Source: CAZUCE01 sp964619265 (GTDB lineage: Bacteria > Planctomycetota > UBA1135 > GCA-002686595). From it: a stretch of 64,000 nt of DNA. Every line of letters begins with the position of its first letter. Positions within the stretch are counted from its first letter, which is position 1. Both the position numbers and the translations under genes were made by a program. The stretch lies in NCBI GenBank assembly GCA_964619265.1, contig CAZUCE010000007.1:62001-126000 (forward strand). Direction: 5' to 3'. Shown piece after piece: positions 42,937 through 50,744 of the stretch. A model generated the notes under the pieces. It worked only from the letters and a program-made list of their open reading frames with translations. It did not search any database and was not told the DNA's origin.

Positions 42937-43926
42937 ATGAGAGCTCTAACCCAATTCGCCGGAGGCCTGTTCGCCTCTGTGATGCTGGGAACGCTAGCGC
43001 AGGCCCAGGTCGGCGCGCCGTTCCCGAACATCAAGTTCAAAGATTTGGCCCAGACCGAAGCCGAGAGTTTCGACGACTTCACTGGTCGACTGGTCCTAGT
43101 CGAACTGTTCGCCTATTGGTGAAGCGACTGCGCGAGTCAGGTCCAACACCTCAACAAACTCCAGGAGGAGTTTGGGGGCAAGGGCCTGAGCATCATCGGC
43201 GTGACCGATGAAGGCAGGCAAGACACAGAGAAGTGGATCGAAGACAAAGGCGCGCGCTACCCCTACGCGTACGTCGATGCTTCTCCCTTGATGAGCGCAC
43301 TGCGCGTTTCGGGCTACCCGAGCGCCGGGTTGATCGATGCTTCAGGCAAGATCGTGTGGTCGGGGAAGCCGGCTGAGTTGAGCGATAGGATCATCGAACG
43401 GCATTTGACCGGGACGCTTAGCAAACCGATCTACGAGTGGCCGAAAGGCGCTAGCTCGATCGCAAAAGCGTTCCAGCGCGGCGACCTGGGCAAGGCCCTC
43501 GAAAAGGCGAACGAGTACGCCCTCGATAGCGGAGAGATGGCGGCGGAGATCCTCGCCGACCTGGAAGCCTCACGCGACGCGCGCCTGGAGCAGTTCTTTT
43601 CGTTCGCAGACGAAGGCAACTTCCAGGGTGCACTGGACGTGGCTGAACGGCTCTCCGGCGCCCTCGAAGGTCACGAGCGCCTCGAGGAATTCCAGGAGAA
43701 GGTTGCGTTCCTCGACAGCGACGGCGATGTCAAGAAGGTCCTCAAGGGCCAAAAGGCGCTCGCTAAGCTGATGTCCGGTGACGAGCCGAGCAGTGAGAAG
43801 GACTGCGACAAGATTCTCAGTTCCCTTCGCAAGTTGCAGAAGACCCATAGCGAGGGCTACCTCGGCAATCAGATCGACGGACTCATCACCAGGTTCACCG
43901 CTTTGAAGGCGCGCTTCTCGCGCTGA
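42937..43926 (+). CDS. Candidate selenoprotein: exported TlpA/thioredoxin-like protein with in-frame TGA
   Basis: Read as one 329-residue protein with TGA codon 62 (43120-43122) decoded as selenocysteine. Signal peptide: MRALTQFAGGLFASVMLGTL with AQAQ cleavage region. The thioredoxin fold follows: strand RLVLVELFAYW, then U62-S63-D64-C65 at the exact place of the CxxC active site, then helix VQHLNKLQEEFG, strand GLSIIGVTDEG, and GYPSAGLIDASGKIVWSG with cis-Pro128. Residues 165-329 form an added Lys/Glu-rich helical domain. The frame continues 267 codons beyond the TGA with normal composition to a second TGA and then a perfect terminator 23 nt later. TGA is an ordinary stop in many other genes here (deoB, deoA, nupC, mltA), so general recoding is excluded. 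Probable role: periplasmic redox enzyme. A point mutation from TGC/TGT or sequencing error is the main alternative. Confidence 0.8.
43118..43174 (+). promoter_or_regulatory. Candidate bacterial SECIS hairpins after the in-frame TGA
   Basis: Two RNA hairpins can be drawn. First: GGUG 43118-43121 (including part of the UGA) with CACC 43147-43150, and an inner stem GACU 43126-43129 with AGUC 43135-43138 around a GCGCG loop, which resembles elements that start at the UGA. Second: CAAACUCC 43155-43162 with GGAGUUUG 43167-43174, a perfect 8-bp stem closed by an AGGA loop with G in the second position, its loop 40 nt after the UGA. Known bacterial elements have the loop about 15-40 nt from the UGA with a G early in the loop, so neither fits perfectly but either is possible. 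SelB binding is not shown. Confidence 0.45.
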
Positions 43927-43949
43927 TCGGACTGCGGTTCGCAAAAATC

Positions 43950-43993
43950 AGGAGCCCGCTCGCCTCCGAGTCTTCGGAGGCGAGCGGGCTCCT
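43950..43993. terminator. Perfect 20-bp bidirectional terminator
   Basis: Bases 43950-43969 pair perfectly with 43974-43993 across a GTCT loop. On the minus strand the stem is followed by a run of five T (complement of AAAAA at 43943-43947), a classic intrinsic terminator for the rpiB-deoC transcript. On the plus strand it ends the selenoprotein gene, whose stop lies 23 nt upstream. Confidence 0.9.
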
Positions 43994-44025
43994 TGGCATT
44001 TGCCGCGCAGGCAGGCTGTCGCGGG

Positions 44026-44922
44026 CTAGTAACCGTCGCTTGGGCCGCTGCTGGCTCCCACGATGGCGACCGAAGCCGAAGCGCCCAGTCGCGTGGCGCC
44101 AGCCGCAATCATCGAGCGCGCATCCAGGTCATCACGCACGCCGCCCGAGGCTTTTACGCCCATGACTTCTCCGACGGTGCGGCGCATGAGGGCTACGTCT
44201 GCGGCGGTGGCACCGCCGGTCGAGAAGCCGGTGGAAGTCTTGACGAAGTTCGCGCCGGCGCGCTTGGCAAGCTGGCACGCAACGACCTTTTCTTCGTCGG
44301 TGAGAAGGCACGTCTCGAGGATCACTTTGAGCACGGCGCCGCCATCGCGGCAGACTTCGGCGACGGTGGCGATGTCGGTCAAGCAGAAATCGCGTTCGCC
44401 TGACTTGAGGGCGCCGACCGAAAGCACCATGTCAATCTCCCGCGCGCCGTCGGCGATCGCGCGGCGGGCCTCAAAGGCTTTGACTTCCGGCACGCTAGCG
44501 CCGAGCGGGAAGCCGACCACGGTGCAGACCGCTACACCGGAGGAAGCCAGGAGTTCGGCGCTACGCCGCACCCAAACTCCGTTCACGCACACCGAAGCGA
44601 ACTTGTGCTGCGCGGCTTCCGAGCACAGCTGTTCGATTTGACGGAGCGTGGCGCCGGGTTTGAGCAGGGTGTGATCGATGTAGCTTGCGAGTTCGCTGTC
44701 CGGTGCGCTACGCCCCGCGGGAAGTCCGAGTCGGCAGGCGCCGGCGTCCACCGCGCGAGCGAGGCCGTCAGAGCAAATTTCAATCGACAGGGTGCGGCAG
44801 GCTTCCTCGCCGAAGGCCGAGACATCGGCGGTGCCGTGTTCGACGATCTGGCGGCCGATCTCAAACAGGAGCGCTTCGAGACGCGCCGCGTCGAGGCCGG
44901 CGGGGGAGGGGGGAGGGGTCAT
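44026..44922 (-). CDS. deoC: Deoxyribose-phosphate aldolase with N-terminal extension
   Basis: A 298-residue protein starting at ATG 44922. The catalytic domain starts near residue 80 (SYIDHTLLKPGAT) and includes FASVCVNGVWV, VVGFPLGASVPEVKAFEA, KVILETCLLTDEEKV, the Schiff-base Lys in GANFVKTSTGFS and the second Lys in VMGVKASGGVR. It cleaves deoxyribose-5-phosphate to glyceraldehyde-3-phosphate and acetaldehyde. Typical single-domain DeoC has about 220-250 residues; here about 78 extra N-terminal residues begin with an amphipathic helix (ARLEALLFEIGRQIVEHG), a layout like microcompartment cargo peptides. The gene overlaps the rpiB-like stop by 4 nt. It completes the pathway begun by nupC, punA, deoA and deoB. 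Confidence 0.95.
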   Translation of the reverse strand: MTPPPSPAGLDAARLEALLFEIGRQIVEHGTADVSAFGEEACRTLSIEICSDGLARAVDAGACRLGLPAGRSAPDSELASYIDHTLLKPGATLRQIEQLCSEAAQHKFASVCVNGVWVRRSAELLASSGVAVCTVVGFPLGASVPEVKAFEARRAIADGAREIDMVLSVGALKSGERDFCLTDIATVAEVCRDGGAVLKVILETCLLTDEEKVVACQLAKRAGANFVKTSTGFSTGGATAADVALMRRTVGEVMGVKASGGVRDDLDARSMIAAGATRLGASASVAIVGASSGPSDGY

Positions 44923-45632
44923 GAGGAACTGCGCAGGGCCTCGATCAAAGCGACGCGACGGCCGTGCCGCGCTTCGCCCCAAGGCGTTTCGAAGAAGGCG
45001 GCGAGGACGGCGTCGATCTGGTCCGCGTCCAGCAAGCGCGTGCCGAGGGTCAGGACATTGGCGTAGTTGTGCTCGCGCGCGTTGCGGGCGAGCTGAACGG
45101 TGCTTCCGTTCGCGGCGCGAACGCCCTCGAGGCGGGAGGCTGCCATGGCCGAGCCAACGCCTGCGCCGTCGAGCACGACGGCCAGGTCGCAGCGTCCGCT
45201 TTGGACCTCGCGGGCCGCGCGTTCGGCGAACACCGGATAGTCGACAGGGTTTGCGTCGTGGGTGCCGAGGTCGAGGGCGGCGTGGCCGTGGCGGGCCAGC
45301 CAAGCGAGCACCTGGGGCTTGCCGTCGTACCCCCCGTGATCGCAGGCGACAGCAACCCGGAAAGGTCCAAGGCCGGCGGCCGCCGAGGTTCGATCGGCGT
45401 CCCGCGAGCGCAACCAAGTTTCCTCGGCCTCAAGCGGCGTCGGCGCGGCGGTCGAGGCCGGCAGGCTGGCGCCACCCGCGCCCCTGATGCCCGGACGCGC
45501 GCCGTCCACGCTGACGTGTACAGCCGCGGTAGGAACTCCTGGTCCGGCCGCAGGGGTTCCGCGGGCCAGCAGCCTGTTGGTCACTCGAGCCGTCAAGGCG
45601 CGGAGCTCTCGTTCGTCGATCGGGACGCCCAT
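44919..45632 (-). CDS. RpiB/LacAB-family sugar-phosphate isomerase with N-terminal extension
   Basis: A 237-residue protein. Residues about 90-235 are an RpiB-type isomerase domain: FRVAVACDHGGYDGKPQVL, LDLGTHDANPVDYPVFAERA, VVLDGAGVGSAMAASRLEGV, ARNAREHNYANVLTLGTRLL. In many RpiB proteins the loop is CGTGxG with a catalytic Cys; here the position is Asp (LDGAGVG), so another residue must act as base or the reaction differs. Residues 1-90 are an extension: an amphipathic helix (ERELRALTARVTNRLLARG) followed by a Pro/Ala/Gly-rich linker. Coupled by a 4-nt overlap to deoC. Likely interconverts pentose-5-phosphates next to DeoC. Confidence 0.85.
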   Translation of the reverse strand: MGVPIDERELRALTARVTNRLLARGTPAAGPGVPTAAVHVSVDGARPGIRGAGGASLPASTAAPTPLEAEETWLRSRDADRTSAAAGLGPFRVAVACDHGGYDGKPQVLAWLARHGHAALDLGTHDANPVDYPVFAERAAREVQSGRCDLAVVLDGAGVGSAMAASRLEGVRAANGSTVQLARNAREHNYANVLTLGTRLLDADQIDAVLAAFFETPWGEARHGRRVALIEALRSSS

Positions 45633-45721
45633 GGGGCGATGAGTCTAAGCGCTCGGCCGGGCTCTCCGGTCCGGGCGGCCCCCACCTTGGGGGTTTCGTC
45701 CTTGGCCCTCGGGCTGGGCTG

Positions 45722-46219
45722 TCAGCGGTGCGCCCAGCCTTGGTCGAAGAGCTGGCGAGCGATTCGAAACTCGTCCCGATCCACACCGTAGGCGTCGGTT
45801 TCGAGCTCGGTCCGGGGAGTCTCGAGGCCAGCCAGGTCGCGGGCGGCTCCCGCCACCCGCACCAAGTCGAGGACGCGGTCCTCAAGCTTGCGGGAGTCCG
45901 GGCGTAAGAAAAGCGCCTGGACGCCACCCTCGCGGACCTGGTCCCAGTCGAAGTGAGGCTGCTCGCCCGCGGGGTCCACCAGCGAAAGGCGCAGGTGGGG
46001 TCGAGGCGTCGGCAGCTCCGAATACCCGACCAGCGCCCTCAGGCGGACTCCGTCGTGGGCTCGAACCCAGACCTCTTCCGCTCGTACCCCCGGCCAAGCC
46101 AGGTCGGCTCGCGGGAAGACAAGCAGCTGGCGCGGAGTCCGAGCCAGGGTTCCGAGACGCTCCCTCCAGAAACTCGGCTGGAGCAGAAGCGGGTGCAAAG
46201 TGGACGATTCCGGAGTCAC
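45722..46219 (-). CDS. Hypothetical protein
   Basis: A 165-residue protein starting at GTG 46219. No signal peptide or membrane segment. Sequence stretches VWVRAHDGVRLRALVGYSEL and LRLSLVDPAGEQPHFDWDQV suggest a beta-rich N-terminal part, with a helical C terminus (ELETDAYGVDRDEFRIARQL). I recognise no family or active-site motif. It lies 89 nt upstream of the rpiB-deoC pair on the same strand and may be transcribed with them. The coding character is supported by an uninterrupted frame and GC-rich third positions. Confidence 0.55.
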   Translation of the reverse strand: MTPESSTLHPLLLQPSFWRERLGTLARTPRQLLVFPRADLAWPGVRAEEVWVRAHDGVRLRALVGYSELPTPRPHLRLSLVDPAGEQPHFDWDQVREGGVQALFLRPDSRKLEDRVLDLVRVAGAARDLAGLETPRTELETDAYGVDRDEFRIARQLFDQGWAHR

Positions 46220-46691
46220 GATCGACTGAGCAGCGTCGGGAAGGGGCGGGACCGAACGAAGAGTTCTTCAAAAAAGTGGTAACCGGGCCATTTGGCGTGA
46301 TCGGCCAGGTAAATGGGGTTTAGATGGAACCTAAATGGATGGCACGGAGCGGCAGGGCAGGGCCTTCGATGCGATTCGTTCACGGCGGGTCGGGTGGTCC
46401 CTGGGTTGCTTCCAAAGGGTGTCCATCAAAGTTCTTTCCCGATTTCGGGCAAATCGCAGGGAATGAAACCGAGAAGCCTCCGTATCCGCGCTCGCTCGCC
46501 GCCAGGCTCAAGGCAGCGATGCTTCCCAACTTCCCCCCGGACGTCCGCGCGGACCCCCATCCGCGCAGATCAAAACGTGAGACCCCGCTGTCCGCGGCGG
46601 CCCTTCCGGGCCGCTTCGGCCCACGGAGGTTCCTCGCCGGATGCCCGGGTTCCACCCCTACCGCCGAACTCGAGGTCCGCTTCGACCCACG
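46220..46691. other. 472-nt intergenic region before the amidohydrolase array
   Basis: No gene is supported between the divergent hypothetical gene and the first amidohydrolase. The stretch 46265-46345 is the least GC-rich part, with three TAAATGG/TTAGATGG-like words at about 46310-46337, and the last 100 nt before ATG 46692 are C/T-rich. The promoters for both directions should be here, but I cannot identify their elements. Confidence 0.4.
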
Positions 46692-48158
46692 ATGAGGCTC
46701 CGCGCTTCCCTCCCCACGTCTCCGCTTCCCGTGTGCACCGGCCTGGCCGCGATCGCCCTGGGAACGACCCTGTTCGCCGCGACCCCGAACCCCTTGGGTG
46801 CTCCCCCCCAAGACGGACAGTCCGAACCTGACGCCGAATCCGCTTCGGCGCAGCCGGCAGCCGCCCCGGCGACCTTCGTCGTCCAGGCCGGCCGCCTGCA
46901 CGTTCGTCCGGGCCACGTCCTCGAAAACGCTCAGATCCTCGTCCGCGGGGATGAGATCCTGGCTGTCGGCACGGACCTCTCGGTTCCGGCTGGCGCCGAG
47001 GTGGTCGAGGCCGCGGTGGTCACCGCGGGCTTCTTGGACGCCTGGTCTGGACTCGGCTTGAACGCCACGGCCCTGAACGACCGCCAGGCGAGCACCCAAA
47101 CCCGGACGCTCGATGCCCTGGACCCGTTCGCGAATCGTCACCTCTTCGAGGAAGTGGCGCGCGCCGGTGTAACCACGGTGCGGGTGCAGGCCGGCCTAGC
47201 CGCTCAGGTCGGCGGCCTCGGCACGCTGTTCCACACGAATCTCGCTCCCGGCTCGGTGTCTTTGGGCGATGAAGCGCCCGAAATCGTCTACGGCGATGCG
47301 GGCGTTGGCGCTGCGATTGGAGCTTCCGACGCGTTCGAGCGCATCGACGCGGCCGAGCGGCTGGTTTCGATGGTCGACGCCGGTGGCAAGTACAGCGAGT
47401 CCTGGGCCAAGTACGAGCACGAGCTCGCCAAGTGGGAGGAGGGCATCGCGGAAAAGCGCGAAGAGCTCGAGAAGGACTTCAAGAAGGCCAAGAAGAAGCG
47501 CGACAAAGAAATCGAAGAGGCCGAAGAAGACGGCAAGGACTTCAAGGAAGAGAAGTACAAGGAGGACCGCAAGCCGCGGGCTCCGCGACTCGACCGCGAT
47601 GCGGCTGTCGCCGCTCGCGTGGCTGACGGCGAGATTCCGCTGTTTATCGAGGCGCGCCGGGCCGCGGAGATTCGCGAGTTGATTCGCGGCTTCGAATCCC
47701 AACCGCGCGTGCGCTGGGTTCTGGTGGGCGGCGATGAAGCTGGCCTGTTCACGGAGCAGCTCGCAGGCGCGGGCGTTCCGGTTCTTCTGCGACCGGATGG
47801 AGCGGGCGGCGACGCGCGCTTCGCTGGCGGACGATGGGGTGATCGGGGATTCGATCTCGCTGCTCGTCTGGATGAAGCCGGAGTGGAAGTGCTGCTAGGC
47901 GGTGGCGGACGTTCCGCCTCTGGTTCGCGCGATCTCCCGCTGCTCGCTGCGATGTCGGTGGGCCACGGGCTCGCCCCCGAGGCCGCGTTGCACGCTCTCA
48001 CAGTCGGGCCCGCCCGGTTGCTGGATGTCTCGGACCGCCTTGGAGCAGTCGAAGTCGGCAAGCAGGCCGACCTGATCCTCTTCTCCGGGGAGCCGTTCGA
48101 CGCGACCACGCGGGTGGAAGCGGTTTACATCGCGGGTACGCCGGTCGTTTCCAACTGA
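46692..48158 (+). CDS. Exported amidohydrolase-like protein lacking HxH (array gene 1)
   Basis: A 488-residue protein starting at ATG 46692, with a signal peptide (LAAIALGTTLFAA). The outer beta-sandwich of the amidohydrolase fold is clear: FVVQAGRLHVRPGHVLENAQ, ILAVGTDLSVPAGA, and the C-terminal DRLGAVEVGKQADLILFSGE. At the place of the metal motif DxHxH it reads TAGFLDAWSG (112-120), so the first two metal ligands are missing. Residues about 235-296 are an extremely charged insertion (KKAKKKRDKEIEEAEEDGKD). It is probably catalytically dead or altered. First gene of an eleven-gene plus-strand array; 79 nt separate it from the next. Confidence 0.85.
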   Translation: MRLRASLPTSPLPVCTGLAAIALGTTLFAATPNPLGAPPQDGQSEPDAESASAQPAAAPATFVVQAGRLHVRPGHVLENAQILVRGDEILAVGTDLSVPAGAEVVEAAVVTAGFLDAWSGLGLNATALNDRQASTQTRTLDALDPFANRHLFEEVARAGVTTVRVQAGLAAQVGGLGTLFHTNLAPGSVSLGDEAPEIVYGDAGVGAAIGASDAFERIDAAERLVSMVDAGGKYSESWAKYEHELAKWEEGIAEKREELEKDFKKAKKKRDKEIEEAEEDGKDFKEEKYKEDRKPRAPRLDRDAAVAARVADGEIPLFIEARRAAEIRELIRGFESQPRVRWVLVGGDEAGLFTEQLAGAGVPVLLRPDGAGGDARFAGGRWGDRGFDLAARLDEAGVEVLLGGGGRSASGSRDLPLLAAMSVGHGLAPEAALHALTVGPARLLDVSDRLGAVEVGKQADLILFSGEPFDATTRVEAVYIAGTPVVSN

Positions 48159-48237
48159 CGACCGGCGACGACGCTCCCACCGTTTCGATTCTGACCACAC
48201 GGCCACTCACCCAGCGGTTCCCGCTCACGCCGATCTC

Positions 48238-49365
48238 ATGTTCCTGACCACCATCGCCGCCCTCGCTCTCTGTTCGACGGGCGCACCCGGATCGAGCTTC
48301 GCTCCGGCGACCCCTCAGGCCAGCCCCCAGGCTTTCGCGGTCCGCGCGGACGTTCTCGTCCTCGGGGACGGAACGCGGGTAGACAACGGAGTCTTGGTTG
48401 TTCGCGACGGCAAGGTCGCCGCGGCCGGGGCGGTCGAAGTGCCCGATGGAATGCACGTCCACGCGCATGCGGGCTTTGTCAGCCCCGGTCTTGTGGCTGT
48501 CAGTTCGAGGCTCCTGCCCTCGGACGAGACGATCGACACCACGCGGCCGTTCCTGGCCGAAGCGCGTTTGGTGGACGGATTCGATCGGCACGGTGCCAAC
48601 GTGCGCGCCGCCCTCGAAGCCGGCATCACCACCGCGGTTCTCGCACCGACACCGAACACCGTTGTCGGCGGCCGCACCGGCGTGATCAAGACCAACGGCG
48701 TCGTGCTCCAAGAGGACGCTCACCTGGCGATCTCGATGCAAGCGTCGGCGATCCGCGGCCGCAGCAAGCCGACCGGCTACTCCGGAATGGTCGAGGGCCT
48801 GCGCTCGCGCCTCGAAGCTGGGGAAGGCGTGTACGGCGAACTCACTAGCTCGAAGCGCCTGGCTTTCATTCGCGTCGACGATCGCCACGAAATCACACGC
48901 GCGCTGGAGCTCGCCAGAGAGCACTCCCTGCGCGGCATGTTGGTGGGGCCTAGCCTCGCCGGCGAGGTGATCGAGCTATTCGAAGGTAGTGGCATGGCGC
49001 TCGTGCTTCCGAGCTACGGAGCAGCCGACGCTTCCGGCCGCACACTCAAGTCCACCGCCGCCGTCGCCCAAGGCGCCGTACCGTTCGGGTACAGCCTGTC
49101 CGATCCGCTCGAATTTCGCTTCCCGGCGGCAGCTGCCCTGCGGGCCGGAGCCGAAGCTCCGGCTATCGAGCGGGGTTTCTTCGCCAACGGGGCCGCGCTC
49201 TCCTTCGCGGCTGACCGCGTCGGGCGCCTGGCTCCTGGGCTCGACGCCGACTTCGTCCTGTGGAGCGGCGATCCGCTTTCGCTGACCAGCCGCGTCGAAA
49301 GCGTCTTCGTCGACGGAGTCCAAGAGTACCGCCGAGTCACCGACACCTCAGAGTCGGACCGCTGA
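48238..49365 (+). CDS. Exported amidohydrolase-like protein lacking HxH (array gene 2)
   Basis: A 375-residue protein with a signal peptide (MFLTTIAALALCSTGAPGSS). N-terminal sandwich strands VRADVLVLGDGTRVDNGVLV and KVAAAGAVEVPDGM lead to FVSPGLVAVSSRLL (80-93), where active relatives have PGxIDxHxH; both histidines are absent. It keeps the array's shared loop TVVGGRTGVIKTNG and the end DADFVLWSGDPLSLTSRVES. No acidic insertion. It is the shortest member. The leader before the ATG is pyrimidine-rich with no Shine-Dalgarno. A non-catalytic partner of the intact enzymes is the likeliest role. Confidence 0.82.
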   Translation: MFLTTIAALALCSTGAPGSSFAPATPQASPQAFAVRADVLVLGDGTRVDNGVLVVRDGKVAAAGAVEVPDGMHVHAHAGFVSPGLVAVSSRLLPSDETIDTTRPFLAEARLVDGFDRHGANVRAALEAGITTAVLAPTPNTVVGGRTGVIKTNGVVLQEDAHLAISMQASAIRGRSKPTGYSGMVEGLRSRLEAGEGVYGELTSSKRLAFIRVDDRHEITRALELAREHSLRGMLVGPSLAGEVIELFEGSGMALVLPSYGAADASGRTLKSTAAVAQGAVPFGYSLSDPLEFRFPAAAALRAGAEAPAIERGFFANGAALSFAADRVGRLAPGLDADFVLWSGDPLSLTSRVESVFVDGVQEYRRVTDTSESDR

Positions 49366-49438
49366 CCCAGACGCCCCTCGACATTCGAATCCCCGCCTTC
49401 CGCTCACCGGCTCCGCCCCGCGAACCCCGGACCTTTTC

Positions 49439-50644
49439 ATGCTCTCGTCCCTTCCGATCCTGATCGCCTCCATGACCGCTGTGCCGGTCGTGCCCGCTGG
49501 TCAAGAAGAAGTTCAGCGCTCCTGGACTTTGACCGCCGATCACATCCACACCGTCTCGGGCGACGTTCTCGAGGGCGGTTCAGTCGTCGTCGTGGACGGA
49601 AAAATCACGGCCGTGACTCCAGGTGCAGCGGCCGGATCCGGCGATCTCCACGTTCACTCGATCACCCCCGGACTGATCGATCTGGCGTGTCGCGTTTCGC
49701 TTGGTGAAGACGCCGTCGAGGAAACCGCAGAGGCGATGCCCAACGCCTCGATTGCCGACGCGCTGAACTTGTTCTCGCCGCGCTGGCAACGGGAGTTGCA
49801 CGGCGGTGTGACCACGGTGCTCGCAACCGGTCCTGGCCGCAACGTGATCGGCGGGCTTGGCGCGGTGATCAAGACCGGCGGCCAGCCCCTGGTGTCCGAG
49901 CGCCTGTTGGCCAAAGATTCGCTGATGTGGGGGACGCTTGGCTCCGAGCCGTCCCTTGGCAACCGGCCCGCGTTTGGTCAGCCCGACTTGTTCAATCGTC
50001 GACCGACAACCCGCATGGGCGTTGAGTGGGTGGCGCGCAAGACGTTCTACGACGCGCTGCGAGCCAAGGAAGACGCCGAGCTCGCGTTCCCGGGCTCCGA
50101 GCAGCTCGCCGCGGTTCTAAGCGGCGAATTGCCGCTGTTGCTGCGCGCTTCGGCGACCCAAGACATCCGCACGGCGATCTACCTCAAGGAGGAGTTCGCG
50201 ATTCCCGAACTGATTCTGACCTCCGCTGCGGAGTCCTGGCGCGAACTCGACATGCTGGAGCGCTCGGGCGCTTCGGTGGTCTTGCCTCCGTTCACCTTCG
50301 ACGGAAGCTCAAGTACAGACGGCGGCTTCTTTGCCTGGAAAACCGTCAACGATCTAGATGAGCGCGGCATTCGCTTCGCTCTTTCCGGCCAAAGCGAGCG
50401 CGACACCGATCGGCGTCTCGCCATGCAACCCGGTTTTGCCACGCGCGCCGGACTCGATCCCAACAAGGCCCTGGCCGCGGCCACCTTGGTCCCCGCCCAG
50501 CTCCTGGGAGTCGACGATCGCGTCGGTTCGCTGGATACCGGCAAAGACGCGGACCTCGCGCTTTGGAACGGCAACCCGACTTCGCTCGACGCTCGCGTCA
50601 TTGGCGTCGTGCTGAACGGCGAGCTGGTGCTCGACCCCCGCTGA
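49439..50644 (+). CDS. Exported amidohydrolase-like protein lacking HxH (array gene 3)
   Basis: A 401-residue protein, signal peptide MLSSLPILIASMTAVPVVPA. Sandwich strands LTADHIHTVSGDVLEGGSVV and KITAVTPG precede ITPGLIDLACRVSLGE (75-90): the PGLIDL part of the motif is kept but the histidines are replaced by Ala and Arg. Other shared elements are GVTTVLATGPGRNVIGGLGA, VIKTGG and DRVGSLDTGKDADLALWNGN. Ligands normally found on later strands (His of VHT and DHG) are also absent: LPLLLRASATQDIRTAI stands there. The product is predicted to be inactive as a metallohydrolase. 73 nt after gene 2. Confidence 0.83.
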   Translation: MLSSLPILIASMTAVPVVPAGQEEVQRSWTLTADHIHTVSGDVLEGGSVVVVDGKITAVTPGAAAGSGDLHVHSITPGLIDLACRVSLGEDAVEETAEAMPNASIADALNLFSPRWQRELHGGVTTVLATGPGRNVIGGLGAVIKTGGQPLVSERLLAKDSLMWGTLGSEPSLGNRPAFGQPDLFNRRPTTRMGVEWVARKTFYDALRAKEDAELAFPGSEQLAAVLSGELPLLLRASATQDIRTAIYLKEEFAIPELILTSAAESWRELDMLERSGASVVLPPFTFDGSSSTDGGFFAWKTVNDLDERGIRFALSGQSERDTDRRLAMQPGFATRAGLDPNKALAAATLVPAQLLGVDDRVGSLDTGKDADLALWNGNPTSLDARVIGVVLNGELVLDPR

Positions 50645-50744
50645 ACTTTTCCCCGAGCGCGTTCGCACAACTGACCGCGAGCGCGTCCACCAAACTTCGA
50701 CTTTCCGTCCCTCCCCGACGGCCCCTACCCGGGCCACCCTCGAG

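Noticed and set aside
43201..43926. A separate gene starting at GTG 43201
   Set aside because: This start lies in the middle of the thioredoxin fold, in the same frame as the upstream segment, and would leave both halves incomplete. One selenocysteine-containing gene explains the region better.
46305..46340. TAAATGG-like words as origin iterons or regulator sites
   Set aside because: Only about three imperfect copies with irregular spacing and no replication gene nearby.
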